Positions 53,451 through 63,319 of a stretch of 64,000 nucleotides of DNA are shown here, piece after piece. Source of the stretch: Streptomyces graminofaciens. Its GTDB lineage: Bacteria > Actinomycetota > Actinomycetes > Streptomycetales > Streptomycetaceae. Position numbers and translations under genes: made by a program. Location of the stretch: NCBI RefSeq assembly GCF_030294945.1, contig NZ_AP018448.1, forward strand, positions 5,796,001 to 5,860,000, written 5' to 3'. A model generated the notes under the pieces. It was not told the DNA's origin. It was given only the letters and a program-made list of their open reading frames with translations, and ran no database searches. Within the stretch, counting starts at the first letter, position 1. Every line of letters begins with the position of its first letter.

Positions 53451-53482
53451 ACGGCCCCGCCCCTGAGCAGGGACGGGGCCGT
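53451..53482 (-). terminator. Hairpin downstream of the first PQQ-propeller gene
   Basis: 9-bp stem ACGGCCCCG/CGGGGCCGT with further CCCTG/CAGGG pairing inside, 28 nt after the stop on the minus strand. Confidence 0.65.
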
Positions 53483-53509
53483 CGCACGAGGCCAGGGGGG
53501 CGCGTGGGG

Positions 53510-55594
53510 TCACTTGGCTCCGAAACCGAGCGCCGTGTACGTCTTTTCGTCGTCCGAGAATGGTTCGGCGACGAGTTCGGTGCCCATGAAGAGCCGCCCG
53601 TCCGTGTAACGCAGTTCGCTCATCTTCGGGACCATGGCGCTGATCGCGCGGCGGACCGTCTCGGAGGCCGGGGTCTCCAACAGCTCGGTCTGCTTCAGGG
53701 TCTTGGCGTCGATGGAGACGACCTGCGGACCCTTGTCGTACGGGGCGTCCTTGTAGGCGATGATGTTCGGCCCGTCCATGCGGATGGGCCACAGCTCGTA
53801 GTCGTCGCCCGCGTCGACACGGTCGCCCGTGGACTTACCGGTGGCCAGCGAGAAGGAGACGATCTCGTTGGTGGTGCTGTAGGTGCCGGTGCCGTCGTGC
53901 TCCTTGGTCGGCAGGTACACCTTGTCGCTGCCGACGACGACGCCCTTGCAGCTCCACACGCCCCGGTCCGTGCAGGTGTGCTCGTACTTCTTCTCCGGGA
54001 GCGCGATCTTCGTACGCAGCTTGCCCTTGTCGTCGAGGGAGAAGATGTCGCTCGTACCGGTCAGGTAGGCGTCGTCGGTCGAGTCCACACCGAAGACCAC
54101 CGGCTGGGTGGAGATGATCTTGGCGTTGTCGATGCCCGCGGGCAGCTTGTACGTCCACTTCACGCTGCCCGTCTTCGGGTCGAGCAGCTGGACCTCGTAC
54201 TTCTCCTCGCCGTAGTCGCCGCACTTGCGGACCGCGACGAGCTGGGCGCCGCCCGCGTAGCCGACGTCCTCGCACCCGTTGACCTTCGGGGACCACAGCA
54301 CCTTGCCGGTGTTGACGTCGAAGGCGGCGCCGCCGGAGAAGCCGCCGGCCGCGGCGACCGTGGTCGAGGAGATGGTGACCTCGCCGAACGGCACCTTCGT
54401 ACCGCTCACCTCGGCGCTCTTCGACCACACCTCCTTGCCGGTCTCCACGTTGAACGCGGTGACCACCGTGCACGGGTGGCGGTCGTCCTTGTTCTTGCGC
54501 TTGGCCTCCTCGGTCACCACCACCGCGATCTTCTCGGTGGTGATCTCACGGGAGCCCGCGCAGGTCTGGCCGGCCAGGTCCAGCGTCCACTTGGTCTTAC
54601 CGGTGCCCGGCTCGTAACCGATGATCTTGTTGACGGCGGCCTTGGCGTAGGTGGTGTCCGTGAGCCAGGAGCCCTTGACCGTGTCGATCTGGCCCTTTTG
54701 CTTGATCTCGTGCGCGGGCACCTGGAAGAGGACCTTGCCGCTGGTGCTGGACGGCACCTTCTCCTGCGCGTCGGTCGGCACCTCGACCCCGCCGGTCGAC
54801 GAGCCGCCGCCGGACGAGGACGTGCCGCCGTCGTCGCCCTTGGGGTCGTCCTTGCCGCCGGTCGTGCCCTCGGAGCTGGCGGTGTTGTTCTTGTCGTCGT
54901 CCTTGCCCTGGGACTTGGCGTAGAAGACACCGCCGCCGACGATCAGCGCGATCACGGCGACCGCCGCGGTGATGATGACCGCCGTGGAGTTCAGCTTCTT
55001 GCCCTTGCCGGGCGGGACCTGCCCGACCTGCGGCTGCATCGGCACGGTCTGCTGCGGATAGCCGTAGGGCTGCTGTCCCTGCTGGCCGTACGGCTGCTGC
55101 CCGTAGGGCGCCTGCGGGGGCTGGCCGTAGGGGCCCGGCTGCTGGCCGTAGGGGGCCTGCGCGGGCTGCCCGTACGGGCCCGGCTGACCCGGCTGGCCGG
55201 GCTGCCCCGGCTGGCCCGGGTAGCCGTAGCCGGGCTGGGGCTGCTGCGGGGGCGGGGTCTGCGGGTAGCCGTAGCCGGGGCCCTGCGCCGGGGGCGGGGG
55301 CGTGGGGGCGGTCGGCTGAGGGGCCTGCGGTGCCTGCGGTGCCTGCGGGTAGCCGTAGCCCGGGCCCTGTGCGGGCGGCGGGGGCGTGGGGGCGCCGTAG
55401 CCGCCGGGCGGCGGCGGGGTGGGCGCGCCGAAGCCGCCCGGCGGCGGGGCGTCCTGCGGGGGCTGCGCCTGGGCCGGGGTCTGTCCCTGGGCCGGAGGCT
55501 GTTCCTGGGCCGGGGGCTGGGCGGGCGGCTGGGCCGGGGGCTGCTGCGGGGGCGGGCCCGGCGGCTGGTTCGGCGGGGGCGGCGGCTGGGTCAT
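53510..55594 (-). CDS. Membrane-anchored PQQ-like beta-propeller protein
   Basis: 694 aa. Residues 1-190 are a cytoplasmic Pro/Gln/Gly-rich tail (PPAQ and GYGYPQ repeats), followed by one TM (STAVIITAAVAVIALIVGGG) and an extracytoplasmic domain of PQQ_2-type blades (YEPGTGKTKWTLDLAGQTCA, AFNVETGKEVWSKSAEVSGT, LLDPKTGSVKWTYKL). The A/V-D-x-x-TG-x-x-W repeats are the propeller signature. ATG 55592-55594. Paralogous to the next gene upstream. Role unknown; possibly an envelope sensor or scaffold. Confidence 0.82.
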   Translation of the reverse strand: MTQPPPPPNQPPGPPPQQPPAQPPAQPPAQEQPPAQGQTPAQAQPPQDAPPPGGFGAPTPPPPGGYGAPTPPPPAQGPGYGYPQAPQAPQAPQPTAPTPPPPAQGPGYGYPQTPPPQQPQPGYGYPGQPGQPGQPGQPGPYGQPAQAPYGQQPGPYGQPPQAPYGQQPYGQQGQQPYGYPQQTVPMQPQVGQVPPGKGKKLNSTAVIITAAVAVIALIVGGGVFYAKSQGKDDDKNNTASSEGTTGGKDDPKGDDGGTSSSGGGSSTGGVEVPTDAQEKVPSSTSGKVLFQVPAHEIKQKGQIDTVKGSWLTDTTYAKAAVNKIIGYEPGTGKTKWTLDLAGQTCAGSREITTEKIAVVVTEEAKRKNKDDRHPCTVVTAFNVETGKEVWSKSAEVSGTKVPFGEVTISSTTVAAAGGFSGGAAFDVNTGKVLWSPKVNGCEDVGYAGGAQLVAVRKCGDYGEEKYEVQLLDPKTGSVKWTYKLPAGIDNAKIISTQPVVFGVDSTDDAYLTGTSDIFSLDDKGKLRTKIALPEKKYEHTCTDRGVWSCKGVVVGSDKVYLPTKEHDGTGTYSTTNEIVSFSLATGKSTGDRVDAGDDYELWPIRMDGPNIIAYKDAPYDKGPQVVSIDAKTLKQTELLETPASETVRRAISAMVPKMSELRYTDGRLFMGTELVAEPFSDDEKTYTALGFGAK

Positions 55595-55837
55595 GACGTG
55601 GATACCTCGGAGCGGATCTCGGCGAAAGGGTGGAGTGCGGGGACGGAGACGGGAAAGCCCAAGCGGCGGCCCGCGGCGGTCACTTGAGCCGGACGCGCCA
55701 CTGGGCCGTGCGCGGCACGTGCGCCCGGTGGTGCGGCACCTGAGCCTGGTGGCGCGGCACCTCCGCCAGGCGGTGGTGCGCCACTTGGACCAGGTGCGGC
55801 ACGTGAACCAAGCGGGGCGCCGCGTGAGCCAGGCGCG
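55595..55837. repeat. Spacer with degenerate GTGCGGCACCTG-type repeats
   Basis: About 160 bp (55680-55840) between the two PQQ-propeller genes contain six to seven copies of a motif close to TGCGGCACCTG, each partly palindromic (GGCACGTG, GCCACTTGG). No gene seen. It may act as a boundary or leader element for the downstream gene. Confidence 0.5.
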
Positions 55838-57607
55838 TCACTTGCCGTAGGCCAGCATCAACTTCTCCTTCGACTCGTCGTCGCCCGACAGGTAGGTGGT
55901 GGAGATGTAGAAGCGCCCGTCCACGTAGTCGATCGCCTTCGAGTAGAAGTCGCTCTCGATCTTCGCGGTGCTCTCCGGCATCTGAAGCAGCGTCGTCGCC
56001 TTGTGGCCGGAACCGGTCGTCGGCACGGACACGACCCGGCCGCCCGCGTCGTTCCCCGCCTGCGCGTAGGCGATCAGCTGCGAACCCTCGACGCGGATCG
56101 CCTCCAGCGGAGCGCCGGCCGGGGACTTGACCCGCCACTTCTCCTTGCCGGTGGAGAGGTCGACCGCGACGATCTCGTTCGCGTCGTTCTTCTCCGCGGT
56201 GGGCAGGTACAGGGTGCCGGCATCGGCCGTCACGCCCGGGCAGCCCACGAGGTTGCGCTCCAGGAGATAGTTCTCGCACGTCTCGGCGAGCGAGTCGTCG
56301 ATCTTGACCTGCGAGCGGGTCCGGCCGTCGCTCGTCAACGCGGAGATGTTCCAGGTGTTCTCCTCCTCGTTGGTGAGGTAGAGAACGAGCGGGTCGACCG
56401 ACAGGGCGCGCTCGACCTTCCAGCCCTTGGGGATCTTCCGCGTCCACTTGGCCTTGCCCGTTTTCGGGTCCAGCTCCTGGACCTCGTCGTGCTCCTTGTC
56501 GCTGGTCACCGCGCAGGAGGAGACCACGACCAGCCGGGTGCCGCCCGCGAACCCGTCGGGGTAGCAGGACTGGCCGTACTCCTTCTTGTCCCACAGCTTC
56601 TTGCCGGTGGTCACGTCGTACGCGGTGGCCGACTGCGAGCGGCCCACGAGCAGGGTGTCGCCGGTGCGGACCAGCGCCACGCTGTAGGTGCTGTCGAGGA
56701 ACCCGCCCTCCTCGACCTCGATGCTCCAGCCCTTCTCCCCCGTGGCGAGGTCGATCTCCTGGAGCTGGTTGCACTTGGCGTTGTCCCCGGTGCCGTGCTG
56801 GTAGGCGACGACGACATGGCCGTCGGCGGTGGCGTCCGCGGTGACGTCGCAGATCTTGCCGGTGAACTCGATCGGGTCCCAGGCGGGGTCGCCGTCGACG
56901 ACGTTGTACGCGAAGAGCTGCTTGTACGCCGGCTTCACCACGACCTTGTCGGTGACCCACATGCCGGGGGCGTTGGCACCCGCACCGGGCGCGTCCGGCG
57001 CGCTCTTGTACATGAGGATCTTCGCCTCGCCGGCCTTGCGGTCCGCGTTGTACTCGCGGACGTCGACGTTCTCATCGGCGCCGTCGCCCTTGCCGTCACC
57101 CTGGTTGACGGGCGTGGAGGGATCGTCGGAGGCCTTTTCCTCGTCCTGACCGTCGCTCTTCTCGGCGACCGGCTTCTTCTTGCTCTCGTCGTCACCGCCA
57201 CGGGTCACGGCGAACACCGTCACACCGGCGACGATCAGCGCGGCCACGCTCGCTGCGATGACGGCCGCGGTCCGGCCCGTGAAGGGGCTCTTGGAGCCAC
57301 CGGGTGCGGGCGGCGGCGGAGTGGGCGCGCCCGCGTACTGGCCCTGCGGGTAGCCGTAACCGGGCTGCGGCGGCGGGGTGTACGGGCCGGGCTGGGCGTA
57401 CGGCCCCGGCTGGGCCGGCTGGCCGTAGGGTCCGGGCTGCTGCGGATGGCCCTGCTGCGAATGGCCGTAGCCGGGCTGGGGCTGCTGCGGGGGCGGGGTC
57501 TGCGGGTAGCCGTACGGCTGTTGTGGATGCTGTGCCGGGGGTGGGTTCTGCGGAGCTCCGTAGCCGCCGTAGCCCCCGTGCGGCGGCTGTTCGGGTGGCT
57601 GAGTCAT
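55838..57607 (-). CDS. Membrane-anchored PQQ-like beta-propeller protein (paralogue)
   Basis: 589 aa with the same architecture as the gene at 53510: a Pro/Gln/Gly/Tyr-rich cytoplasmic tail, one TM (AAVIAASVAALIVAGVTVFA) and propeller blades (EIDLATGEKGWSIEVEEGGF, YDVTTGKKLWDKKEYGQSCY, ELDPKTGKAKWTRKIPKGWK, AVDLSTGKEKWRVKSPAGAP). ATG 57605-57607 with AGGGGG upstream. Tandem duplication followed by divergence is the simplest explanation. Confidence 0.82.
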   Translation of the reverse strand: MTQPPEQPPHGGYGGYGAPQNPPPAQHPQQPYGYPQTPPPQQPQPGYGHSQQGHPQQPGPYGQPAQPGPYAQPGPYTPPPQPGYGYPQGQYAGAPTPPPPAPGGSKSPFTGRTAAVIAASVAALIVAGVTVFAVTRGGDDESKKKPVAEKSDGQDEEKASDDPSTPVNQGDGKGDGADENVDVREYNADRKAGEAKILMYKSAPDAPGAGANAPGMWVTDKVVVKPAYKQLFAYNVVDGDPAWDPIEFTGKICDVTADATADGHVVVAYQHGTGDNAKCNQLQEIDLATGEKGWSIEVEEGGFLDSTYSVALVRTGDTLLVGRSQSATAYDVTTGKKLWDKKEYGQSCYPDGFAGGTRLVVVSSCAVTSDKEHDEVQELDPKTGKAKWTRKIPKGWKVERALSVDPLVLYLTNEEENTWNISALTSDGRTRSQVKIDDSLAETCENYLLERNLVGCPGVTADAGTLYLPTAEKNDANEIVAVDLSTGKEKWRVKSPAGAPLEAIRVEGSQLIAYAQAGNDAGGRVVSVPTTGSGHKATTLLQMPESTAKIESDFYSKAIDYVDGRFYISTTYLSGDDESKEKLMLAYGK

Positions 57608-57842
57608 CAGCGCGTTTCCCCCTGTTCGCTGCTTTCGAGCCACCCGTGGTCACGCGTGGTGAAGCTTGTCAGACTCGTCAGACTGTTCTCAGACGGCTCT
57701 TTCTATCACTGTGACGCGCCCCCGCACGGGGCCGGTCGCTCCCCTGTTCCCAAGGGAGAACCGCCCCGTAATGCCTCCGTTACGCTCCTTCACGCCCCCT
57801 TCACGAGACGTGCGCGCCCCCTTTGGGGATACGCGGAATCGC

Positions 57843-59651
57843 TCACGCGTCCTCGGCCAGTTCGAGCCAGCGCAGCTCCAGTTCCTCCCGCTCACCGGCC
57901 AACGCCCGCAGCTCGGCGTCCAGTTCCGCGACCTTCGCGAAGTCCGTCGCGTTCGCGGCGATCCGGTCGTGCAGCTTCGTCTCCTTCTCGGAGATCTTGT
58001 CCAACTGCCGCTCGATCTTCTGGAGTTCCTTCTTCGCGGCCCGGGCGTCGGCCGCCGAGACCGCGTTCTCCGCGACGGGCTTCACGGCGACCGCCGACGA
58101 GGCGGCCGCGGCCTCCTCCATCTTGTGCCGACGCTCGATGTACTCGTCGATCCCGCGCGGCAGCATCCGCAGCGTGCCGTCGCCGAGCAGCGCGAACACC
58201 CGGTCGGTCGTGCGCTCGACGAAGAACCGGTCGTGGGAGATGACGACCATCGACCCGGGCCAGCCGTCGAGGAGGTCCTCCAACTGGGTGAGGGTCTCGA
58301 TGTCGAGGTCGTTGGTGGGCTCGTCGAGGAAGAGGACGTTCGGCTCGTCCATGAGCAGGCGCAGGATCTGCAGGCGGCGGCGCTCACCGCCGGACAGGTC
58401 GCCGACCGGCGTCCACTGCTTCTCCTTGTTGAAGCCGAAGGTCTCGCAGAGCTGCCCGGCGGTCATCTCGCGCCCCTTGCCGAGGTCGACGCGGTCGCGG
58501 ACCTGCTGCACGGCCTGGAGGACCCGCCAGGTGGGGTCGAGCTCGGCGACCTCCTGGGAGAGGTACGCGAGCTTGACGGTCTTGCCGGTGACGATGCGCC
58601 CGGCGACCGGCTGCCGCTCGCCCTCGCTGCGCGCGGCCTCGGCCATGGCGCGCAGCAGGGAGGTCTTGCCGGCGCCGTTGACGCCGACCAGGCCGATCCG
58701 GTCGCCGGGGCCGAGCTGCCAGGTCAGGTGCTTGAGCAGCACCTTGGGTCCGGCCTGGATGGTGACGCCCTCCAGGTCGAAGACGGTCCTGCCGAGCCGG
58801 GAGGAGGCGAACTTCATCAGCTCGCTCGTGTCGCGCGGCGGCGGCACGTCCTTGATCAGCTCGTTGGCGGCCTCGACGCGGAAGCGCGGCTTCGACGTAC
58901 GGGCGGGGGCGCCGCGGCGCAGCCAGGCCAGCTCCTTCCTGACCAGGTTCTGCCGCTTGACCTCCTCCGTGGCGGCGATGCGCTCACGCTCGGCGCGGGC
59001 GAAGACGTAGTCGGAGTAGCCGCCCTCGTACTCGTAGACCGCGCCCTTCTGCACGTCCCACATACGGGTGCAGACCTGGTCGAGGAACCAGCGGTCGTGG
59101 GTGACGCAGACGAGCGCGGAGCGCCGCTCGCGCAGATGGTTCGCGAGCCAGGAGATGCCCTCGACGTCGAGGTGGTTGGTCGGCTCGTCGAGGACGATCA
59201 GGTCCTGCTCCTCGATGAGCAGCTTGGCCAGCGCGATACGGCGGCGCTCGCCACCGGAGAGCGGGCCGATGACGGTGTCGAGGCCCTGCGGGAAGCCGGG
59301 CAGGTCGAGGCCGCCGAAAAGCCCGGTGAGTACGTCGCGGATCTTGGCGTTGCCCGCCCACTCGTGGTCGGCGAGGTCCCGGATGACCTCGTGCCGGACG
59401 GTGGCGGCCGGGTCCAGGGAGTCGTGCTGGGTGAGCACGCCGACGTGGATGCCGCCGGAGTGGGTGACGCGCCCGGTGTCGGCGTCCTCCAGCTTGGCCA
59501 GCATCCGGATGAGGGTGGTCTTGCCGTCGCCGTTGCGGCCCACGACTCCGATGCGGTCCCCTTCGGAGACGCCGAGGGAGACGCCGTCGAGCAGGGCACG
59601 GGTGCCGTACACCTTGCTGACGTTCTCGACATTGACCAGGTTGACGGCCAT
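57843..59651 (-). CDS. ABC-F family ATP-binding protein
   Basis: 602 aa with two ATPase cassettes and no membrane domain. Cassette 1: Walker A GRNGDGKTT (38-46), signature LSGGERRRIALAKLL, Walker B LIVLDEPTNHLD. Cassette 2: Walker A GVNGAGKTS, signature LSGGERRRLQILRLL, Walker B VLFLDEPTNDLD. An arm/linker lies between them and a C-terminal coiled coil (KKELQKIERQLDKISEKETK) follows. ABC-F proteins act on the ribosome in translation or antibiotic protection (Uup/EttA-like). ATG 59649-59651 with GGAGAG upstream. Confidence 0.92.
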   Translation of the reverse strand: MAVNLVNVENVSKVYGTRALLDGVSLGVSEGDRIGVVGRNGDGKTTLIRMLAKLEDADTGRVTHSGGIHVGVLTQHDSLDPAATVRHEVIRDLADHEWAGNAKIRDVLTGLFGGLDLPGFPQGLDTVIGPLSGGERRRIALAKLLIEEQDLIVLDEPTNHLDVEGISWLANHLRERRSALVCVTHDRWFLDQVCTRMWDVQKGAVYEYEGGYSDYVFARAERERIAATEEVKRQNLVRKELAWLRRGAPARTSKPRFRVEAANELIKDVPPPRDTSELMKFASSRLGRTVFDLEGVTIQAGPKVLLKHLTWQLGPGDRIGLVGVNGAGKTSLLRAMAEAARSEGERQPVAGRIVTGKTVKLAYLSQEVAELDPTWRVLQAVQQVRDRVDLGKGREMTAGQLCETFGFNKEKQWTPVGDLSGGERRRLQILRLLMDEPNVLFLDEPTNDLDIETLTQLEDLLDGWPGSMVVISHDRFFVERTTDRVFALLGDGTLRMLPRGIDEYIERRHKMEEAAAASSAVAVKPVAENAVSAADARAAKKELQKIERQLDKISEKETKLHDRIAANATDFAKVAELDAELRALAGEREELELRWLELAEDA

Positions 59652-59915
59652 TTCTCTCCTGCCACGGGGACGATCGACCCTCCAGGGTACGTGGCGGGGG
59701 CGTCCGGCCGTCGAGCCGTCACCCCGCAGGGGCTTCGGTCCCGTCCGTCCCACCGGCGTCCCAGCAGGTCGGGGAAGTGCCCAGCTCACGGGGTCGACGG
59801 TGTCCCGCCGTCCCAGCGGGACGGGTTTTCGTTGCCCGGGGTCGGAGCGCTCTGCCAGCGTCTGGCCCGGCTTCAACGGGACGACGTCCCACGACCGACC
59901 CAGAGGGGAATGCAC

Positions 59916-60386
<471 letters not shown>

Positions 60387-60394
60387 AACCTGTA

Positions 60395-60419
60395 AGGGCC
60401 GGTGCGGGGGACCGGCCCT
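60395..60419 (+). terminator. Terminator of the peptidoglycan-binding protein gene
   Basis: 9-bp stem AGGGCCGGT/ACCGGCCCT with a 7-nt loop, 8 nt after the stop codon. Confidence 0.65.
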
Positions 60420-60454
60420 GAGCGTCGGGCGGGCGCGTGTCCGCCCGACGCTCA
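60419..60454. terminator. Second hairpin between convergent genes
   Basis: 14-bp stem TGAGCGTCGGGCGG/CCGCCCGACGCTCA with an 8-nt loop; its right arm overlaps the stop codon of the convergent XRE gene. Confidence 0.65.
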
Positions 60455-61564
60455 GGACTTCGACGGTGACGGCGACGGCTGGTGCAGGGCCCGCTCGCAG
60501 TGGGGCCAGTCGTGGAAGTCGTGGTCGCGGCTCCACAGCTTCTTGGCGGCCTGGATGTTCCACTCGGGGTCCAGCGCCTTGCGCGGGGTGCCGCCCAGCT
60601 CCCGCAGCCGGGTGTCGGAGATCTGGAACAGGCCCCAGTTCCTGGTGCCGTTGGTGTTCGGCAGGATGTGCAGCGGGTCCAGGAAGGACTGGCAGTCGGC
60701 GATGGCGACGGCGTCGTCCGGCACCTCGGTGAACACCTCGCGGATGCGCTTACGGGCCTTCTCCGGCGACCAGGTGTCGAGGCGGACCTTGGAGTCGTAG
60801 AGGGCCTTCTTCGTGGGGTCGCCGACGACGCCGTTCACGGTGATGCCCGCGAGCACCTGGAAGGCCGTCACCCGGCGCAGTGTCTCGGGGCCGAACATGC
60901 CGTCCACGCCGATGGTGGCGCCCCGCCGCCGGAGCAGCTGTTGGGTCTCCTTGACGCACTCGTCCTGCTGGCCCATGCCGATCACGGGCCGACAGGCGGC
61001 CGAGAACAGCACCCGGTCGTCGTCGGCCTCCGCCTTCTTGCCGTGCGAGGAGACCATGGACATCCCCCATGCCACGATCCCGAGGACGACGACGGTGACG
61101 ACGGCCGTGACGACGGTGAGCCGACGGCCCCTCGGCAGCCACGTCCTGCGGGGGGCCGGGGGCTCTGGTGACGGGGCCGGTTCGGTCGTCTCGGGGCGCT
61201 CTTCGTCGGTTTCCGTCTCCGCCGCGGGGCGCGTTTCCCCGGTGACCGGTTCCTGGGGCGGCTCGTCGGGCTCCGGTTCCTCCGTGGCTGGAGTGACCTG
61301 GGCGTCGCTCGTCGCCCGTTCCGCGTCGGACAGGGCCCAGAGCCGGTGCAGCTCGCGCAGTTCCGCGGGGGTCGCCCCGCAGACCGTGGCGATGCGGTGG
61401 GCCACTCCGTAGTCCTGCGGGACCGATGAGCCCGCGCAGTACCGATGCAGGCTGGACCGGCTGATGCCGGTCTTCTGTGCGAGTGCTTCGTAGCTGTAGT
61501 TGGCTCTCTCCCTGAGCGCGCGCAGTCGGGCGGCGAACCGCTCGGCCTCCTCATAGCGGGTCAT
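60452..61564 (-). CDS. XRE HTH - TM - peptidoglycan-binding - lysozyme-like fusion protein
   Basis: 370 aa. A cytoplasmic HTH at residues about 10-60 (LRERANYSYEALAQKTGISR, SSLHRYCAGSSVPQDYG), a Glu/Pro/Thr linker, one TM (149-171), an outside PG_binding domain (194-255, TIGVDGMFGPETLRRVTAFQ) and a C-terminal lysozyme/transglycosylase-like domain (about 268-365, ILPNTNGTRNWGLFQISDTR). The usual catalytic Glu in the A-x-C-E-S motif reads ADCQS here, so the domain may bind rather than cut. It could couple wall sensing to DNA binding. ATG 61562-61564; divergent from the GH25 gene. Confidence 0.8.
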   Translation of the reverse strand: MTRYEEAERFAARLRALRERANYSYEALAQKTGISRSSLHRYCAGSSVPQDYGVAHRIATVCGATPAELRELHRLWALSDAERATSDAQVTPATEEPEPDEPPQEPVTGETRPAAETETDEERPETTEPAPSPEPPAPRRTWLPRGRRLTVVTAVVTVVVLGIVAWGMSMVSSHGKKAEADDDRVLFSAACRPVIGMGQQDECVKETQQLLRRRGATIGVDGMFGPETLRRVTAFQVLAGITVNGVVGDPTKKALYDSKVRLDTWSPEKARKRIREVFTEVPDDAVAIADCQSFLDPLHILPNTNGTRNWGLFQISDTRLRELGGTPRKALDPEWNIQAAKKLWSRDHDFHDWPHCERALHQPSPSPSKS

Positions 61565-61584
61565 CGCGATCCCCCCTGCCGGGT

Positions 61585-61630
61585 CGGAACGTGGTCGGCG
61601 TTCCGTCGCCATCAATGTGCCACAAGTGGC
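61585..61630. promoter_or_regulatory. Two palindromes between divergent XRE-lysozyme and GH25 genes
   Basis: CGGAACG-N7-CGTTCCG (61585-61605) and GCCAC-AA-GTGGC (61619-61630) lie in the 149-bp divergent spacer. The HTH domain of the neighbouring membrane protein is an obvious candidate to bind. Confidence 0.5.
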
Positions 61631-61713
61631 CTTACGGGCAAGGAGGTTTGGCAGCAGCGTCGTGTGTCACGGCAGGCAGGGAAGAGAGCAATGAGACAAC
61701 CTGGGAGAGATCG

Positions 61714-63069
61714 ATGAGACGCAGGACACTACGACAGGGACTCGCCCTCACCGGCACGCTGGCTCTGATGCTGCTGGGCACGGCGACGGCCGACGCGGCC
61801 GGGAGCGACGCCGCGGCCGTGGCCGGGGTCGCCGTCTGCGGCCACAGCGCCTCGCAGCCGGCGCTGGTGCAGGGATCCACCGGCCCGGCGGTGCGTGAGG
61901 CCCAGTGTCAGTTCAACCTGGCGACCAAGCCGGGCAAGTACACACCGGGCCAGGTGGACGGCTCCTTCGGGCAGGCCACCGGGAGACGGGTCGTGGACTT
62001 CCAGCGGTGTGCGGGGCTCCCCGTCGACGGGATCATGGGTGTGCAGACCTGGGCCGCCCTGAACCGCCGGGCGGCCCACCCCGAGCCCTGTGTGTCCGAG
62101 GGGGTCGCGGAGACCCCGAACGCGTCGGTGTGCGGGCACTCCAGCGCGCGTCCGACCCTGCGCCGGGGCGCGAACGGCGTCGACGTCAAGGAGGCGCAGT
62201 GCCGCCTGAACCTGGCGATGGAGCCCGGGCACTACCCGCCGCTGCAGATCGACGGTGACTTCGGCGGCGGCACCGAGAACCGGGTCGTCGAGTTCCAGCT
62301 GTGCGCCAACCTGACCGCGGACGGCATCATCGGGCCCAACACGTGGGCGAAACTCGTCGACTGGTCGAGCCGGAACACGTACTGCGAGCCGCCCCGCCCG
62401 GCGGGCTACGCCATCGACGGCGTGGACACCGCCAAGTACCAGCACCCCGGCGGCGCCCCGATCGACTGGAACTCCCTGCGCGACGCCGGCGTCGAGTTCG
62501 CGACCGTCAAGGCCACCCGTGGCCTGAATGTCACCGACGAGTACCTCGCGAGCGACCTGGACGGCGCCAGGGCGGCGGGCCTCGCCGTCGCGCCGTACCA
62601 CTTCTACACCGGCACGGCCCCGGACACGGGTGCCGCCCAGGCCGACCGGTTCATCGAGGCCGTGCGCGCGACCGGTTACACCGGGCAGCGCCCCGGTGAT
62701 CTGCCGCCGGTCTTCGACCTGGAGCGCACGGACGACGGCACCGCCAGTTGTCCGCCCTACGCCACGGTCGGCGATGTGACGGCCTGGCTGGACAAGGTGG
62801 AGGCGGCGTTCGGCCGGAAACCGATCATCTACACCCAGAAGTCGTTCCTGGACGCCTGCATGGGGTCGACCCCCGCGTTGGCCGCGTATCCGCTCCAGTT
62901 GGCCGATTACCGTACGTCGATCACCGCGCCCCCGCTGCCGAACGGCTCGAGCACCTGGCTGATGTGGCAGTACACCGCCTCCGCGCTCTTCGACGGCATC
63001 AAGGCCCCGGTCACCGCGGACGTCTTCAACGGCACCCAGGAGGACCTCGACCGGCTGGCCAACCGATAG
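61714..63069 (+). CDS. Secreted GH25 muramidase with two peptidoglycan-binding domains
   Basis: 451 aa. Signal peptide (LRQGLALTGTLALMLLGTAT, cleavage near ADA-A), two Cys-containing PG_binding_1 domains (VDGSFGQATGRRVVDFQ and IDGDFGGGTENRVVEFQ), then a C-terminal GH25 domain (GVDTAKYQHPGG, FATVKATRGLNV, FDLERTDDG near residue 335 with the catalytic acidic pair, and LMWQYTASALFDGI). Cleaves the MurNAc-GlcNAc backbone. ATG 61714 with GGGAGA upstream. Confidence 0.9.
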   Translation: MRRRTLRQGLALTGTLALMLLGTATADAAGSDAAAVAGVAVCGHSASQPALVQGSTGPAVREAQCQFNLATKPGKYTPGQVDGSFGQATGRRVVDFQRCAGLPVDGIMGVQTWAALNRRAAHPEPCVSEGVAETPNASVCGHSSARPTLRRGANGVDVKEAQCRLNLAMEPGHYPPLQIDGDFGGGTENRVVEFQLCANLTADGIIGPNTWAKLVDWSSRNTYCEPPRPAGYAIDGVDTAKYQHPGGAPIDWNSLRDAGVEFATVKATRGLNVTDEYLASDLDGARAAGLAVAPYHFYTGTAPDTGAAQADRFIEAVRATGYTGQRPGDLPPVFDLERTDDGTASCPPYATVGDVTAWLDKVEAAFGRKPIIYTQKSFLDACMGSTPALAAYPLQLADYRTSITAPPLPNGSSTWLMWQYTASALFDGIKAPVTADVFNGTQEDLDRLANR

Positions 63070-63111
63070 CCCGCCTTTCGGGGAAACGGCGCCCGGCGCC
63101 ATCGCCGTGAT

Positions 63112-63139
63112 GGCCCGTCCGCGCTGTAGCGGACGGGCC
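63112..63139 (+). terminator. Terminator of the GH25 gene
   Basis: 11-bp stem GGCCCGTCCGC/GCGGACGGGCC with a 6-nt loop, 43 nt after the stop codon. Confidence 0.7.
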
Positions 63140-63319
63140 TCAGTCATACCGTGGACGCCGGGTTCTCGGCAGCCGCGCCGGGCTACGCCGACAGAGGCGT
63201 CGTCGGTGCGCTGGAGATGTTGTCGGCAGGCAGTTCCAGGAGTCAACTCCGGGCACTCGTACAGGGACTGTGGGATTCTGCAGCGCAGACCCTTGACGAT
63301 CGTGGAGTTGCAGGCACGA

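Noticed and set aside
53342..58243. Long plus-strand frames opposite the PQQ-propeller and ABC-F genes
   Set aside because: Antisense of repetitive propeller and linker sequence.
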